Source: Clostridiales bacterium DTU073
Lineage (GTDB): Bacteria; Bacillota; Peptococcia; DRI-13; DTU073
Direction of reading: 5' to 3'
Assembly (NCBI GenBank): GCA_001512665.1
Contig: LFSF01000044.1
Location: 1 to 48,932 of the forward strand
DNA: 48,932 nt
Shown in pieces: positions 16,437 to 25,632 of this stretch (its first letter is position 1; every line of letters begins with the position of its first letter). Below the pieces are notes generated by a model. It ran no database searches and was not told the origin of the DNA. It saw nothing but the letters and a program-made list of their open reading frames with translations. Both the position numbers and the translations under genes were made by a program.

Positions 16437-17969
16437 ATGGCTAAACAATCATTTTTAAAAGGTGCCTTTATCCTGCTTTTAGCCAATATCATAGTAAAAT
16501 CAATGGGGTTTATCTATCAAATCCTGATTGTCCGCATGATCAGTCCGGAAGGTATTGGTATTTTTAACATGATTTTCCCTTTATATATTACTGCCCTTGT
16601 TCTCACTACAGCCGGAATACCTCTTGCCGTATCAAAATATGTTGCTGAAGAAACGGCCTTAAATAAAAGAGAAAGTGCTGAAAGAATTTTTAGTTCGGCG
16701 GTAACATTACTGTTTATCTTCTCTACAATTATCACCTTTTTCTTTATTCTTATTGCTCCTACACTGATTAAAACATTATATACGGACTCCAGAATCTTAC
16801 CGGCTTTTCTTTTTCTTCTGCCGGCACTTCTTTTTGTTTCTCTCTCTTCAACGATCAAAGGGTTCTTTCAAGGGCTTCAAGATATGCGTCCTACCGCAGT
16901 AACTCAACTTATTGAGCAAATTATTCGCATCAGCAGTGGTTTTTTACTTATTTACCTTTTGCGTCCTTATGGTCTTACCTGGACCGCAGCCGGACTATCC
17001 TTAGCAGTATTCTTGAGTGAACTGGCAGGATTGATTTATTTAGTAACTCTTTACAAAAATAAAATCTCCAGGCACATCTTCCAAAGACCTTCGTTGACCA
17101 TTATTAAACGCCTCTTAAGCTTTAGTATACCTATTAGTATAACCCGTATAACCTCAAGTGTTATTTCCACTATTGAAGCAAGTCTCATTCCCCATCAATT
17201 AAAAAAAGCCGGCTATAATCTTTCCCAAGCCACCTCCTTCTATGGAGAGCTATCTGGAGTCGCTTTTACCATTCTGGCAATTCCCTCTACCCTCACCTTT
17301 TCTCTGGCGACAACCCTTGTCCCTGCTATATCAGAAGCACAAAGCAGAAAACAACAACAACTTCTTTGCCAACGTACTTCTGATGCTATCGGCATCACTA
17401 TTATTGCCGGTATCCCTTGTGGACTCATCCTCTTTTTTTGGGGTCCCATCATTACTAAACTTCTCTTTAATGTGACTCAAGCCGGTGAAATATTAAGGCT
17501 CTTAGCACTAGGAAGTTTATTTCTCTATCTTTTACAAACCTCTTCCGGGATTTTGCAAGGACTGGGGTACGTTAAAACTAACTTTCTAACCACCACTATT
17601 GGTGGTCTAATTAGAATTTCCGGTATCTATTTTCTTGGTGCACATGCAATTTTTGGTCCATCCAGAATTGCCTTAAGTTATGTTACAGCTTATTTTACAG
17701 TATCACTATTAAATCTATTCATAATTAAGAGAAAGGCCGGTATATCACTACAACAGGGGTTCTTCCCGCGTCTTCTTTTAGCCGGTATCCAATTGTGTAC
17801 AGCTTTAACTTATTTGCAAAAGATAGTTGCGCATAACCTCTTACTCTTAATTCTCGCAACTTTCGTGCTAGCCTTTTTATTCCTGATTACTCTTTTTCTT
17901 ACAGGAGATAAATATAGTTATCTGATCATTACCCATCTCTGCGAAAAAATAAAAAAAGGAAACGTGTAG
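16437..17969 (+). CDS. SpoVB-like polysaccharide/lipid flippase (MVF/MATE superfamily)
   Basis: A 510-residue membrane protein with about 14 hydrophobic helices. It opens MAKQSFLKGAFILLLANIIV followed by KSMGFIYQILIVRMISPEGIGIF, the SpoVB/MurJ-like N-terminus, and has IKGFFQGLQDMRPTAVTQLI. Members move lipid-linked sugar precursors across the membrane; SpoVB is needed for spore cortex formation. The ATG at 16437 has a TGGAGGA site. It is divergent from the EF-G-like gene and convergent with surE. Firmicutes carry several paralogues, so I am sure of the family but not that this is the sporulation gene itself. Confidence 0.85.
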   Translation: MAKQSFLKGAFILLLANIIVKSMGFIYQILIVRMISPEGIGIFNMIFPLYITALVLTTAGIPLAVSKYVAEETALNKRESAERIFSSAVTLLFIFSTIITFFFILIAPTLIKTLYTDSRILPAFLFLLPALLFVSLSSTIKGFFQGLQDMRPTAVTQLIEQIIRISSGFLLIYLLRPYGLTWTAAGLSLAVFLSELAGLIYLVTLYKNKISRHIFQRPSLTIIKRLLSFSIPISITRITSSVISTIEASLIPHQLKKAGYNLSQATSFYGELSGVAFTILAIPSTLTFSLATTLVPAISEAQSRKQQQLLCQRTSDAIGITIIAGIPCGLILFFWGPIITKLLFNVTQAGEILRLLALGSLFLYLLQTSSGILQGLGYVKTNFLTTTIGGLIRISGIYFLGAHAIFGPSRIALSYVTAYFTVSLLNLFIIKRKAGISLQQGFFPRLLLAGIQLCTALTYLQKIVAHNLLLLILATFVLAFLFLITLFLTGDKYSYLIITHLCEKIKKGNV

Positions 17970-17974
17970 TTTCC
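17950..17974 (-). terminator. Terminator of surE, overlapping the spoVB-like stop
   Basis: GGAAAC and GTTTCC arms (17958-17963 and 17969-17974) followed on the minus strand by a run of T residues (17951-17957). It contains the stop codon of the convergent plus-strand gene (17967-17969). Confidence 0.8.
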
Positions 17975-17978
17975 CCGT

Positions 17979-18749
17979 TTACAGATTTTCCAAGCCCCAA
18001 TCTTTAACCTCTTGAATAATTTTATAATTGGTTAAATCAAATTGTATTGGTGTAATTGATACATAATTTTTCTCTACGGCAACTACATCATAATCAAGAG
18101 TTTCTTCCGTAAAGGGCAGCAACTTCCCTACACTCCAATAATAAGGATTACCACGTGGATCTAAGCGTTTTTCAAAGCGATTTTCATACTGTCTTTCCCC
18201 AAGAATTGTTACTTTATAACCTAAAATTTCTTCCTTTTTAACTGCCGGTATATTGACATTAAGTAATGTACCTCTTGGAAGAGTAAGCTTGTTTTCTAAA
18301 AGATACTTGACTAAGCGATTAACAATCTCTGCCGCATCTGTATAATCTTCGGAATCCCAAGATGCTAAGGAGACAGCCAAAGAAGGAATACCTAGAATAA
18401 CCCCCTCTATAGCAGCTGATACGGTACCCGAATACAAAACATCGGTTCCCATATTAGGTCCACAGTTTATCCCGGAAATCACCAAATCACACTTATGGTC
18501 CATTAATTCAGCTAACCCTAACTTAACACAATCTGCCGGTGTACCGTTTATTCCCCAAGCCTGTTCTACCCCATCAACCTTAATCTTACGCACACGTATA
18601 GGATCCCTAATCGTAATTCCATGTCCAATTGCACTTTTTTCTTCAAGAGGGGCAGCAAGAACAACATCACCTAATTCTAACATTTTTTGCGCCAAAACCT
18701 GCACACCCGGAGACCGAATACCATCATCATTAGTCACTAAGATTCGCAT
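17979..18749 (-). CDS. surE: 5'/3'-nucleotidase SurE
   Basis: A 256-residue protein with the SurE signature: MRILVTNDDGIRSPGVQVLA (metal-binding Asp pair), and VISGINCGPNMGTDVLYSG followed by TVSAAIEG. SurE is a metal-dependent nucleotidase and polyphosphatase linked to stationary-phase survival. A frame five codons longer exists, but ATG 18749 has GGAGG at five bases and is the conserved start. It follows the small gene at 18777 with 27 bases between. Identification is firm. Confidence 0.95.
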   Translation of the reverse strand: MRILVTNDDGIRSPGVQVLAQKMLELGDVVLAAPLEEKSAIGHGITIRDPIRVRKIKVDGVEQAWGINGTPADCVKLGLAELMDHKCDLVISGINCGPNMGTDVLYSGTVSAAIEGVILGIPSLAVSLASWDSEDYTDAAEIVNRLVKYLLENKLTLPRGTLLNVNIPAVKKEEILGYKVTILGERQYENRFEKRLDPRGNPYYWSVGKLLPFTEETLDYDVVAVEKNYVSITPIQFDLTNYKIIQEVKDWGLENL

Positions 18750-18776
18750 GTTTTCCTCCATATACAGTTTTATTTA

Positions 18777-18962
18777 TTAACAAAATTCATATATATTAAT
18801 ATTCAATCTATTGCTCTGCTTATCTTTAACCAATCCCAGAATAATTCCTTTTTCTTTTAGGTATTTATTTAAAAAATCTACAACCATATACATTTCATCA
18901 TATTCACTAAACCCTTTTGTAGCAATTAATTCAAGCTTGTTTTCTTTTTCATCTTGAGACAT
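18777..18962 (-). CDS. Small protein, probably DUF4264 (YpmA-like)
   Basis: A 61-residue protein, MSQDEKENKLELIATKGFSE and then a segment with MYMVVDFLNKYLKEKGIILG, ending IYEFC. The pattern of a short strand, a helix with VDFLNKxLKEK and a GL-K--NR motif resembles YpmA/DUF4264 of sporulating Firmicutes; I am recalling this from memory. The function of that family is not known. The ATG at 18962 is preceded by AAAGGTAGG. It sits between folE and surE and is probably co-transcribed with both. Confidence 0.6.
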   Translation of the reverse strand: MSQDEKENKLELIATKGFSEYDEMYMVVDFLNKYLKEKGIILGLVKDKQSNRLNINIYEFC

Positions 18963-18972
18963 AAAAATCGAC

Positions 18973-19533
18973 CTACCTTTCCCGAATTAAAGCAAGCGCT
19001 TCCTTTCTGGTAACTTCATTAGAACGAAAAGTTCCTCGGACAGCGGAAGTAAGCGTTTTACATCCCGGTTTATTGACACCACGAATGGTCATACACAAAT
19101 GTTCGGCCTCGATTACCACTATAACTCCTAATGGATGCAAAACACGCATAATGGAATCAGCAATTTGCGAAGTCAAACGTTCTTGAAGTTGGGGTCTTCT
19201 GGCGTATATCTCCACTACTCTTGCTAATTTAGAAAGTCCTGTAAGCCTACCTTTACGAGGTATATAAGCCACATGTGCTTTACCGAAAAAAGGCAATAAA
19301 TGATGTTCACAGAATGAATAAAAAGGGATATCCTTCACTAAAACCATTTCTTCATGTTCTTCACTAAAACAAACAAATAACTCCTCATCCGCTACTTTAT
19401 CCATTCCGGAAAATACTTCTTCACACATTCTCGCTACCCTCAAAGGCGTTCCCTGTAAACCTTCCCTATTAGTATCTTCCCCAATTGCTTCTAAAAACAT
19501 TTTCACTGCTTCTTCAATTTTCTGCAAATCCAT
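18973..19533 (-). CDS. folE: GTP cyclohydrolase I
   Basis: A 186-residue protein with the FolE core: [19 protein letters not shown] (zinc Cys and His), [20 protein letters not shown], and [16 protein letters not shown] (second zinc Cys). It converts GTP to dihydroneopterin triphosphate, the first step to folate. Length matches bacterial type IA enzymes. The ATG at 19533 has a GAAGGGA site. No other folate genes are in the window. Confidence 0.96.
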   Translation of the reverse strand: MDLQKIEEAVKMFLEAIGEDTNREGLQGTPLRVARMCEEVFSGMDKVADEELFVCFSEEHEEMVLVKDIPFYSFCEHHLLPFFGKAHVAYIPRKGRLTGLSKLARVVEIYARRPQLQERLTSQIADSIMRVLHPLGVIVVIEAEHLCMTIRGVNKPGCKTLTSAVRGTFRSNEVTRKEALALIRER

Positions 19534-19582
19534 AGTGCGTTATCCCTTCTTTCCAACTTCCTCAGCTTTTTCAAAACTATTA

Positions 19583-20734
19583 CTAGTTTAAACCAAGTGC
19601 TTTATTATAGCAATCTACAGCAAGAGTTTTTTCTCCCATTTTTTCATAAATTTGTGCCAAGGAAGACCAAGCCATTTTTCTCCATTCCGGTATTCTTTTT
19701 AAAACTGCAATAATTTCCATGGCTTCACAATACTTATTTTGTTTACGTAAACAACAAAGTAAATTATACATTAAATTCGGATCTTTAGGAGCCAGTGCAA
19801 GCCCACGATAATAATTTTTCTCTGCTTCCCAATAATTTTTTAGGTTTTCGTAAATCCAAGCAATATTATTAAATAGATTAGCATCAGAAGGATTCACCCG
19901 CAAGAGCTTTTTTAATATTTCTAAAGCTTTGGTATGCTCACCCATACGCGCATAAATACAGGCTAAATTTACTAAGTTTTCTTTTTGATGGGGTGCTATC
20001 AACAAAGCCTTTTTATAAAATTGTAAACTCTCCTCGTATTTTCCTAAAGAACTATAACAATACCCTAAAGAGGAAAAAATCTCCGCCCTTTCTTCCTTCA
20101 CATGTTTACTTAAGATAGCAATAGCTTTTTCAAAATCTCCTCTTTTTAAAACTACCAAGCCATAATTATAGGCATATACCGCATCCTTCGGCTTTAACAT
20201 GACTGCTTTTTGCAGAAAACTCTCAGCTAATTCATAATTATTAAGCTGCATCAGACATAACCCAATATTATTATACAGTTCGGGATTCTTGCCTTGAAAC
20301 GGGATTAATTTATAAAAGCAAAGCACAGCCTCCCCAAAACTCCCCTTTTTCATTAATAAATTACCCTTGGCGAAAAGAGTAAGTTCACAGTCACTTTTAT
20401 GTGCCAAGGCTTTTTTATATATTCTTAATGCATCCTCTGTAAATCCAATTATTTCTTCAGCTTTTCCTAAGTAATATAAATAGCGCGGATTTCTTCTATT
20501 AAAACGCAAAGCCATCAATACTGCCTTTTTAGCTTCAAACCAATTACCCTCTTCCCCAAGCAGTTTTCCTAGTTTCCACCAGATCACGCTGTTAACCTCA
20601 TACTTGCCGGTAAGCTTTTGCAAATAATGAATAGCCTTACCCTTTTCACCCCAAATTAAAGAAAAATCAGCCATTCTTAGGTAATACAAATAAAAAAATT
20701 TTTGCTTAATTAACTTAAAAATTGACCTCAACAA
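19583..20734 (-). CDS. Tetratricopeptide-repeat protein
   Basis: About 383 residues made almost wholly of tandem 34-residue TPR units, for example NPELYNNIGLCLMQLNNYEL, AEIFSSLGYCYSSLGKYEES and DANLFNNIAWIYENLKNYWE. No signal peptide; the N-terminus is basic and hydrophobic (SIFKLIKQKFFYLYYLRMAD). TPR proteins act as scaffolds; the partner is unknown. The longest frame starts at ATG 20743, but AAGGAG abuts that ATG directly; TTG 20734, three codons in, has better spacing, so I place the start there with low certainty. It lies 49 bases upstream of folE. Confidence 0.8.
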   Translation of the reverse strand: MLRSIFKLIKQKFFYLYYLRMADFSLIWGEKGKAIHYLQKLTGKYEVNSVIWWKLGKLLGEEGNWFEAKKAVLMALRFNRRNPRYLYYLGKAEEIIGFTEDALRIYKKALAHKSDCELTLFAKGNLLMKKGSFGEAVLCFYKLIPFQGKNPELYNNIGLCLMQLNNYELAESFLQKAVMLKPKDAVYAYNYGLVVLKRGDFEKAIAILSKHVKEERAEIFSSLGYCYSSLGKYEESLQFYKKALLIAPHQKENLVNLACIYARMGEHTKALEILKKLLRVNPSDANLFNNIAWIYENLKNYWEAEKNYYRGLALAPKDPNLMYNLLCCLRKQNKYCEAMEIIAVLKRIPEWRKMAWSSLAQIYEKMGEKTLAVDCYNKALGLN

Positions 20735-20905
20735 GACTTCCATCTCCTTATCAACATACTTTTTTTAACAATAGATACATTAAAAATTCTACATTCGTTT
20801 TCCATTTCCTTCCAATTGCCGGAAAAATAAAATGTTTTCTTAAAATATTCTAATTCATAAGGAGACGCATATTGTTATCTAAAATAGCATCTGGAGGTGA
20901 AAAAG

Positions 20906-21301
20906 ATGAGTGAAAAAATACCGTCACTACAAGGAATTCAATACTCCTGTATCTTTAAGGGGTTACTATGCTCCATTTTTATTATGATTTTCCTAGGTAT
21001 TTTTTTCAGCTTACTACTACAGTACACACCCCTTTCTGAAAACCTTTTATCCGCATTTTCCACCTTTATTTTCTTTATTAGCATGTTTCTAGGTTCTACG
21101 ATTGCCGCTTATGATGCCGGACACAAAGGCCTTTTGTATAGTGCAACAGTAAGTTTCTCTTTCTTTTTTCTGCTGTTGTTTCTTGGTCTTTTTCTAAATT
21201 CAACCCTCATTACTTTTCCCCTGATCATGAAAAGAACACTACTTACTGTAGCTTCGAGTTTTCTTGGTGGTCTTATCGGAATTGGTTTAGTTACACATTA
21301 A
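20906..21301 (+). CDS. TIGR04086-type membrane protein (YrzE-like)
   Basis: A 131-residue protein with four predicted helices (about 20-40, 53-73, 82-104, 110-129), including GSTIAAYDAGHKGLLYSATV and a final SSFLGGLIGIGLVTH. The two-by-two helix layout with a conserved A-AYDAG-KG segment fits TIGR04086 membrane proteins of Firmicutes, of unknown function. An in-frame GTG at 20897 lies within the Shine-Dalgarno site (TGGAGGTGA); ATG 20906 is the better start. It stands alone on the plus strand, ending at a strong hairpin. Confidence 0.65.
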   Translation: MSEKIPSLQGIQYSCIFKGLLCSIFIMIFLGIFFSLLLQYTPLSENLLSAFSTFIFFISMFLGSTIAAYDAGHKGLLYSATVSFSFFFLLLFLGLFLNSTLITFPLIMKRTLLTVASSFLGGLIGIGLVTH

Positions 21302-21357
21302 AAAGTGCACACCCAAATATTAGCTAATTTATTTTGCTAACATTTGGGGTGCACTTT
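21302..21357. terminator. Long bidirectional hairpin between convergent genes
   Basis: Arms of about 21 bases with two small mismatches (AAAGTGCAC, CCCAAAT, TTAGC and complements) lie immediately after the stop of the plus-strand membrane protein gene. It likely ends that gene and perhaps the psd-pssA unit from the other side. Confidence 0.7.
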
Positions 21358-21381
21358 ATCTTACTCCTTTTTACGTCTTTT

Positions 21382-21459
21382 TTAACTGCTCTTTTTTTTA
21401 AATAAGCTCGACAAAAACCTGGGCAAAGGAATAAAAAACAAAGCTTTTATATCTTTCAA
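21382..21459 (-). CDS. Possible 25-residue cationic peptide
   Basis: A tiny frame starting at TTG 21459, five bases after a GAGGGTGA site, codes MKDIKALFFIPLPRFLSSLF and then KKKSS. It has a hydrophobic centre and a basic end, like small membrane-active peptides. It lies between the pssA stop and the hairpin at 21302. The good ribosome site is the only real support; it may be chance. Confidence 0.25.
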   Translation of the reverse strand: MKDIKALFFIPLPRFLSSLFKKKSS

Positions 21460-21568
21460 GTCCGTCACCCTCTTTCCAAGATATAAATCTTTCATTTACT
21501 TCTTGCCTTTATTTTATTTATTCATCCCTAAAAGGTGCTTATCTCTCCAAAAATATGTATGTTTCTTC

Positions 21569-22072
21569 TTAATACTTTGGAATTCTAATTTTACTAATCA
21601 TTAAATAAGCAAGAACAATCGTGATAATCGGATAAAAATATAAGGGCATCCGATTAACTAATAAAACGAAGATAGTGAGCAAAGGACCGGCGAAAGTTAT
21701 GGGGATGCCAATAAAATAAGTTTTGATATTTAAGACATTAAAACGAGCCAATCTAATCGCTCCACACAAAGCAAAAACAATGACCACAGCCAATCCAGCA
21801 TAGCCAAATAAATATAAAACACTGGCATAAGCTAAAAGAGCCGGGGCTACACCAAAAGATACTAAATCTGATAATGAATCTAACTCCTTACCAAAATCAG
21901 AAGATACTTTAAACCTTCTGGCCAATCTTCCGTCAAGACCATCCATCACCATAGCCAATAATATAGCGACAGCAGACTCATTATATTGTTGCTCCATAGT
22001 CAACCATAAAGAAATTACACCCAAAATAAGATTTGATAATGTTACAACATTGGGTAACAAGCGTTTATTCAT
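21569..22072 (-). CDS. pssA: CDP-diacylglycerol-serine O-phosphatidyltransferase
   Basis: A 167-residue CDP-alcohol phosphotransferase. The catalytic motif is present: MDGLDGRLARRFKVSSDFG followed by KELDSLSD (DG-x2-DG-x2-AR-x8-G-x3-D-x3-D). Several membrane helices follow. It makes phosphatidylserine from CDP-diacylglycerol and serine. ATG 22072 has GGAGG seven bases upstream and overlaps the psd stop by eight bases, implying coupled translation. Psd then decarboxylates the product to phosphatidylethanolamine. Confidence 0.95.
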   Translation of the reverse strand: MNKRLLPNVVTLSNLILGVISLWLTMEQQYNESAVAILLAMVMDGLDGRLARRFKVSSDFGKELDSLSDLVSFGVAPALLAYASVLYLFGYAGLAVVIVFALCGAIRLARFNVLNIKTYFIGIPITFAGPLLTIFVLLVNRMPLYFYPIITIVLAYLMISKIRIPKY

Positions 22073-22727
22073 TACTAAACCTCCCAATTATTGTTTCTCC
22101 ACCACGTACTTTTTGTCCTTTTTCCACAAGAATGGAGGTACCAAGAGGTAAATATATCTCCGTACAAGACCCAAATTTAATCATGCCGAACAAATCACCC
22201 GTTTGTAACTTATCACCTTTTTTTGCCCAACAAACTATCCGCCGAGCTATAAAACCGGTTATCTGCACAACCAAAACAGCTAAATCAGGTTTATGCTTAC
22301 ATCTGATTCCCACATAATTTCGTTCATTTATTTCAGAAGCATGAGATTTAAAAGCCGGTAAAAATTTTCCGGGTTGATAGTAAAGATATTCAATTTCTCC
22401 TGCAACCGGAACTCGATTGACATGTACATTGAAAACATTTAGAAAAATACTAACTTTAAGCGCCGGCCCATGTAAATATCTATTTTCATTTACTTCTTCC
22501 ACAGTAAGAACAACTCCGTCTGCCGGAGAAACAATTTCGCCTTCCTGCGCACTGATTACTCTTTTAGGATTGCGAAAAAAATACAATGTAAATACAACTA
22601 AAACCAAAGGAATTAAAGACGCCCAAATCCCTCCCAAGTAATATGTGATCACGGAAAGTATAACAAACACGCTAAGCATAGGTAAAACATCCGGTACAAT
22701 CACCCAATTACAGTTACGCTTCACCAT
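22065..22727 (-). CDS. psd: Phosphatidylserine decarboxylase proenzyme, short type
   Basis: A 220-residue precursor. After a hydrophobic N-terminus (LPMLSVFVILSVITYYLGGI) come GEIVSPADGVVLTVEEV, FLNVFNVHVNRVPVAG and the processing site MIKFGSCTEIYLP, where Ser after Gly would become the pyruvoyl group. Most relatives have GSR; here it is GSC. The short form of about 220 residues is the type found in many Firmicutes and Archaea. ATG 22727 has a GGAGGG site rather far (about 12 bases) upstream; TTG 22769 is in frame but inside dinG. It overlaps pssA downstream. Confidence 0.93.
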   Translation of the reverse strand: MVKRNCNWVIVPDVLPMLSVFVILSVITYYLGGIWASLIPLVLVVFTLYFFRNPKRVISAQEGEIVSPADGVVLTVEEVNENRYLHGPALKVSIFLNVFNVHVNRVPVAGEIEYLYYQPGKFLPAFKSHASEINERNYVGIRCKHKPDLAVLVVQITGFIARRIVCWAKKGDKLQTGDLFGMIKFGSCTEIYLPLGTSILVEKGQKVRGGETIIGRFSNE

Positions 22728-22744
22728 TAACTTATACTGCCCTC

Positions 22745-25537
22745 CTAACCTCGGTTCACATTGTTCCAATTTTTAAACCAATTATTAATCTTGTCTACAA
22801 TTTCCTCTGTACTACCGGCTTGGTAATTCTGCTGTGGCAAAGATCTAAGAAAGACTTTACCGTAACGTTTTTTCAGCAAGCGGTTATCCAAAACGACAAC
22901 CACTCCCCAATCATCAATTGTCCTAATTAGCCTACCATAACCCTGACGAAATCTCAATACCGCTTGAGGCAAGCTATAATCATAAAAACCATCTTTTCCT
23001 TCCGTTTTTACAGCCTCCAGCCTGGCTTCTACCAAAGGATGATGAGGTGGCCAGAAAGGCAATCTAACCATGATCACCGAGGTAAGAAACGAACCAGGTA
23101 AATCAATCCCTTCCCAAAAAGTATTGGCACCAAAAACAATCGCCGACGGATTATTTTTAAGTTCATTTAATAACAAAAAACGGTGACCATCAATTCCATC
23201 AGCATAAAGCTCTAATCCCTTTTCTAATAAAATATTTTTTAACGAAAAATACATCTTTTGTAACTGTTTATGTGCAGTAAAAAGTACTAAGGTTCTTCCT
23301 CCTGTAGCTTGCAGTATCTCCTTCAAAGCTTCTTTTAAAGCCAAATCATATTCATCTTCCTCAGTACGGGCAGGATCCGGAAGACTACTGTCAATCAAGA
23401 GAAGAGATTGTTCATCATAAAGAAAAGGCGAAGGAATTTTGAGTGTATCCACATATTCACTGGGTAATCCCAACTGTTCAATTAAATAATTAAAATTTTC
23501 CGCTACACTTAAAGTTGCCGAGGTTAAAACCACTGAATTCAAAGGAGAAAATAAAAACTCACTAAAACAGTCAGCAATATTAAGTGGAGTAATATGCAAT
23601 AACAGCTCTTTATGAGAGACATTTAACTCCAACCAATAAATATCTTCCTCTTCAAGCTTTTGAAAGAATCTTTTCACCAATTGTAAATTTTCATTAATTT
23701 CACCCATAAACAAACGTAAATCTTTTAAGGAGTTCTCCCAGACAAGTTCAGAACAATCAGCCTCCAACCTACTGTAAAGTTGTGTTAACTTAGCTAGCAG
23801 TTCTTCTACCGGAATTTGCAGATTTTCAAAAAGTAATTTTAAATCTACCCACCAATTTGCTTGACAGATCTCCTGATTAATTCTGATCGTCATATTTTGC
23901 CAAGAGCTAAGAAACTCCATGATTTGTTCCATCTTTTGACTAATTCTCTGATGGGATTCTTCCAGTTCATTCATGATTTTTTTCACATCTGGCAAAACCT
24001 CTGGGGGTAAAAAAGAATAATTATGCCAAATATACGATAACCCAGGTTTTTTTAAAGTTAAACCTTCTCTCTTCTTCTTAATCTGATTTATTATTTTTAA
24101 AAACTCACGTAAAGAAAAGGTCTCCGTAAATTGTTTTATCCCTTCATCTTCCAAATGGTGGGCTTCATCTATTATCAAGGTGTGATACTCAGGAAGAAGA
24201 GCATCTCCCGTTTTCACATTAGAAAGAAGCAAAGAATGATTAATAATGATCAAATCAGCATTTTGTGCCTTTTCTCTGGCTTTTTGATAAAAACATTCTT
24301 TAAAAAACGGACACTGTCCTCCTAAACAACTTTCTCTGCTCGAAGCAAGGGAAGAAAACATTTCAGATTCCTGACCACGTACTGTGATCGTATCCTTATC
24401 TCCTGTAACTTCTCTGGCTAACCAGTAAGCTAAACGAGCCATAAAGACTTTCTCCTGCCAGCTTAGCTTAGCTACACTATCCTGGCAAGTTTGCCATTTA
24501 TAAAGACAAAAATAATTAGCTCTCCCTTTTAGCACAGCCGCTTCAAAATTAAAAGAAAGACGCTCACGTAAAAATTGGATATCACTATGCCAAAGTTGTT
24601 CCTGTAGAGCGATCGTATGTGTGGCCACTACCACTTTTTCCTGTTGAGAAACCGCCCAGGCCAGAGCCGGAACAAGATAAGCTAAGGATTTCCCTACTCC
24701 CGTCCCTGCTTCCGCAACAAGGATCCTATTTTGCTGAAAAGCTTTAGCCACAGCCTTTAACATCTTGAGCTGTTCAGACCGCTCCTGATAATTCTCAAAC
24801 CCTTTAGCAATACAACCTTCAGGCTTAAATAGTTGTAACAATTTTTCCGGTTCCCAAAGCACATTTTTTTCACGCAACTTTACAGAGTGATCTTCTTCTT
24901 GAGACATTCTTTGCTTGCTTATGGTTTGATCAAAATTAAATGTCCTAATTTTTTCATTTAAAATTTCCTCAAAAAACAGCGTCAAGCCCTTATCTTCATC
25001 TTGAATAAAATGAAAAATATTTTGTATTTCCGGTAAGGTTAACTTCTCCGCTTCAGCACGTAAATAAAAAAATAACTTTTCTAAAGACTCAGTATCAGCT
25101 AGTGCTCTGTGTGACGGTTCACATTGCAGCGAAAAATGACTAACCAAATAGCGTAAACTATATGACGATAAATGAGGAAAGAGTATTTTCGCCAGTTCCA
25201 AAGTATCAATAAATCTATTGGGAAATGGACCTAGCAGTGTTTCCAAAAATCTTACATCAAACGCCGCATTATGAGCTACAATGATCTTCCCCTCAAGTAA
25301 TGGTCTGACCTGATTGGCTACTTCCTCCGGTTTCGGAGCATTTAGCAACATAGCATCATTTATCCCTGTTAAAGAGGTGATCAAAGGGGGTACAGAAACC
25401 CCAGGATTAATCAATGATGTATATATTTCTTTAGAACCATCCTTTTGATAAACTATCACCGCTATTTCAATAACTTGATTGCGCCAATGATCTAGTCCTG
25501 TAGTTTCTAAATCAAGAAAAAGCCAATCTAATCCCAT
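22745..25537 (-). CDS. dinG: DinG-family helicase fused to a DEDDh exonuclease
   Basis: A 930-residue protein. Residues 1-170 are a complete DEDDh exonuclease (DLETTGLDHWRNQVIEIA, HNAAFDVRFL, HRALADTESL). The helicase part has Walker A EAGTGVGKSLAYL, a DEAH box LIIDEAHHLED, and motif VI VLRFRQGYGRLIRT. Between Walker A and DEAH four cysteines follow the iron-sulphur pattern: ANYFC, then SCLGGQCPFFKECF (C-x4-C-x5-C). It is a DNA helicase/nuclease for repair or replication conflicts. ATG 25537 has AGGTGA upstream. It is directly upstream of psd with 17 bases between, so the three may be one operon. Confidence 0.92.
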   Translation of the reverse strand: MGLDWLFLDLETTGLDHWRNQVIEIAVIVYQKDGSKEIYTSLINPGVSVPPLITSLTGINDAMLLNAPKPEEVANQVRPLLEGKIIVAHNAAFDVRFLETLLGPFPNRFIDTLELAKILFPHLSSYSLRYLVSHFSLQCEPSHRALADTESLEKLFFYLRAEAEKLTLPEIQNIFHFIQDEDKGLTLFFEEILNEKIRTFNFDQTISKQRMSQEEDHSVKLREKNVLWEPEKLLQLFKPEGCIAKGFENYQERSEQLKMLKAVAKAFQQNRILVAEAGTGVGKSLAYLVPALAWAVSQQEKVVVATHTIALQEQLWHSDIQFLRERLSFNFEAAVLKGRANYFCLYKWQTCQDSVAKLSWQEKVFMARLAYWLAREVTGDKDTITVRGQESEMFSSLASSRESCLGGQCPFFKECFYQKAREKAQNADLIIINHSLLLSNVKTGDALLPEYHTLIIDEAHHLEDEGIKQFTETFSLREFLKIINQIKKKREGLTLKKPGLSYIWHNYSFLPPEVLPDVKKIMNELEESHQRISQKMEQIMEFLSSWQNMTIRINQEICQANWWVDLKLLFENLQIPVEELLAKLTQLYSRLEADCSELVWENSLKDLRLFMGEINENLQLVKRFFQKLEEEDIYWLELNVSHKELLLHITPLNIADCFSEFLFSPLNSVVLTSATLSVAENFNYLIEQLGLPSEYVDTLKIPSPFLYDEQSLLLIDSSLPDPARTEEDEYDLALKEALKEILQATGGRTLVLFTAHKQLQKMYFSLKNILLEKGLELYADGIDGHRFLLLNELKNNPSAIVFGANTFWEGIDLPGSFLTSVIMVRLPFWPPHHPLVEARLEAVKTEGKDGFYDYSLPQAVLRFRQGYGRLIRTIDDWGVVVVLDNRLLKKRYGKVFLRSLPQQNYQAGSTEEIVDKINNWFKNWNNVNRG

Positions 25538-25632
25538 TATATTCACCTACAGCTCCTCATTTTCCACTAAAACCAACTATCTTAACAATTTTGATTAACA
25601 GCTCCATAAACAGTACGCATACAAAGCAATTA

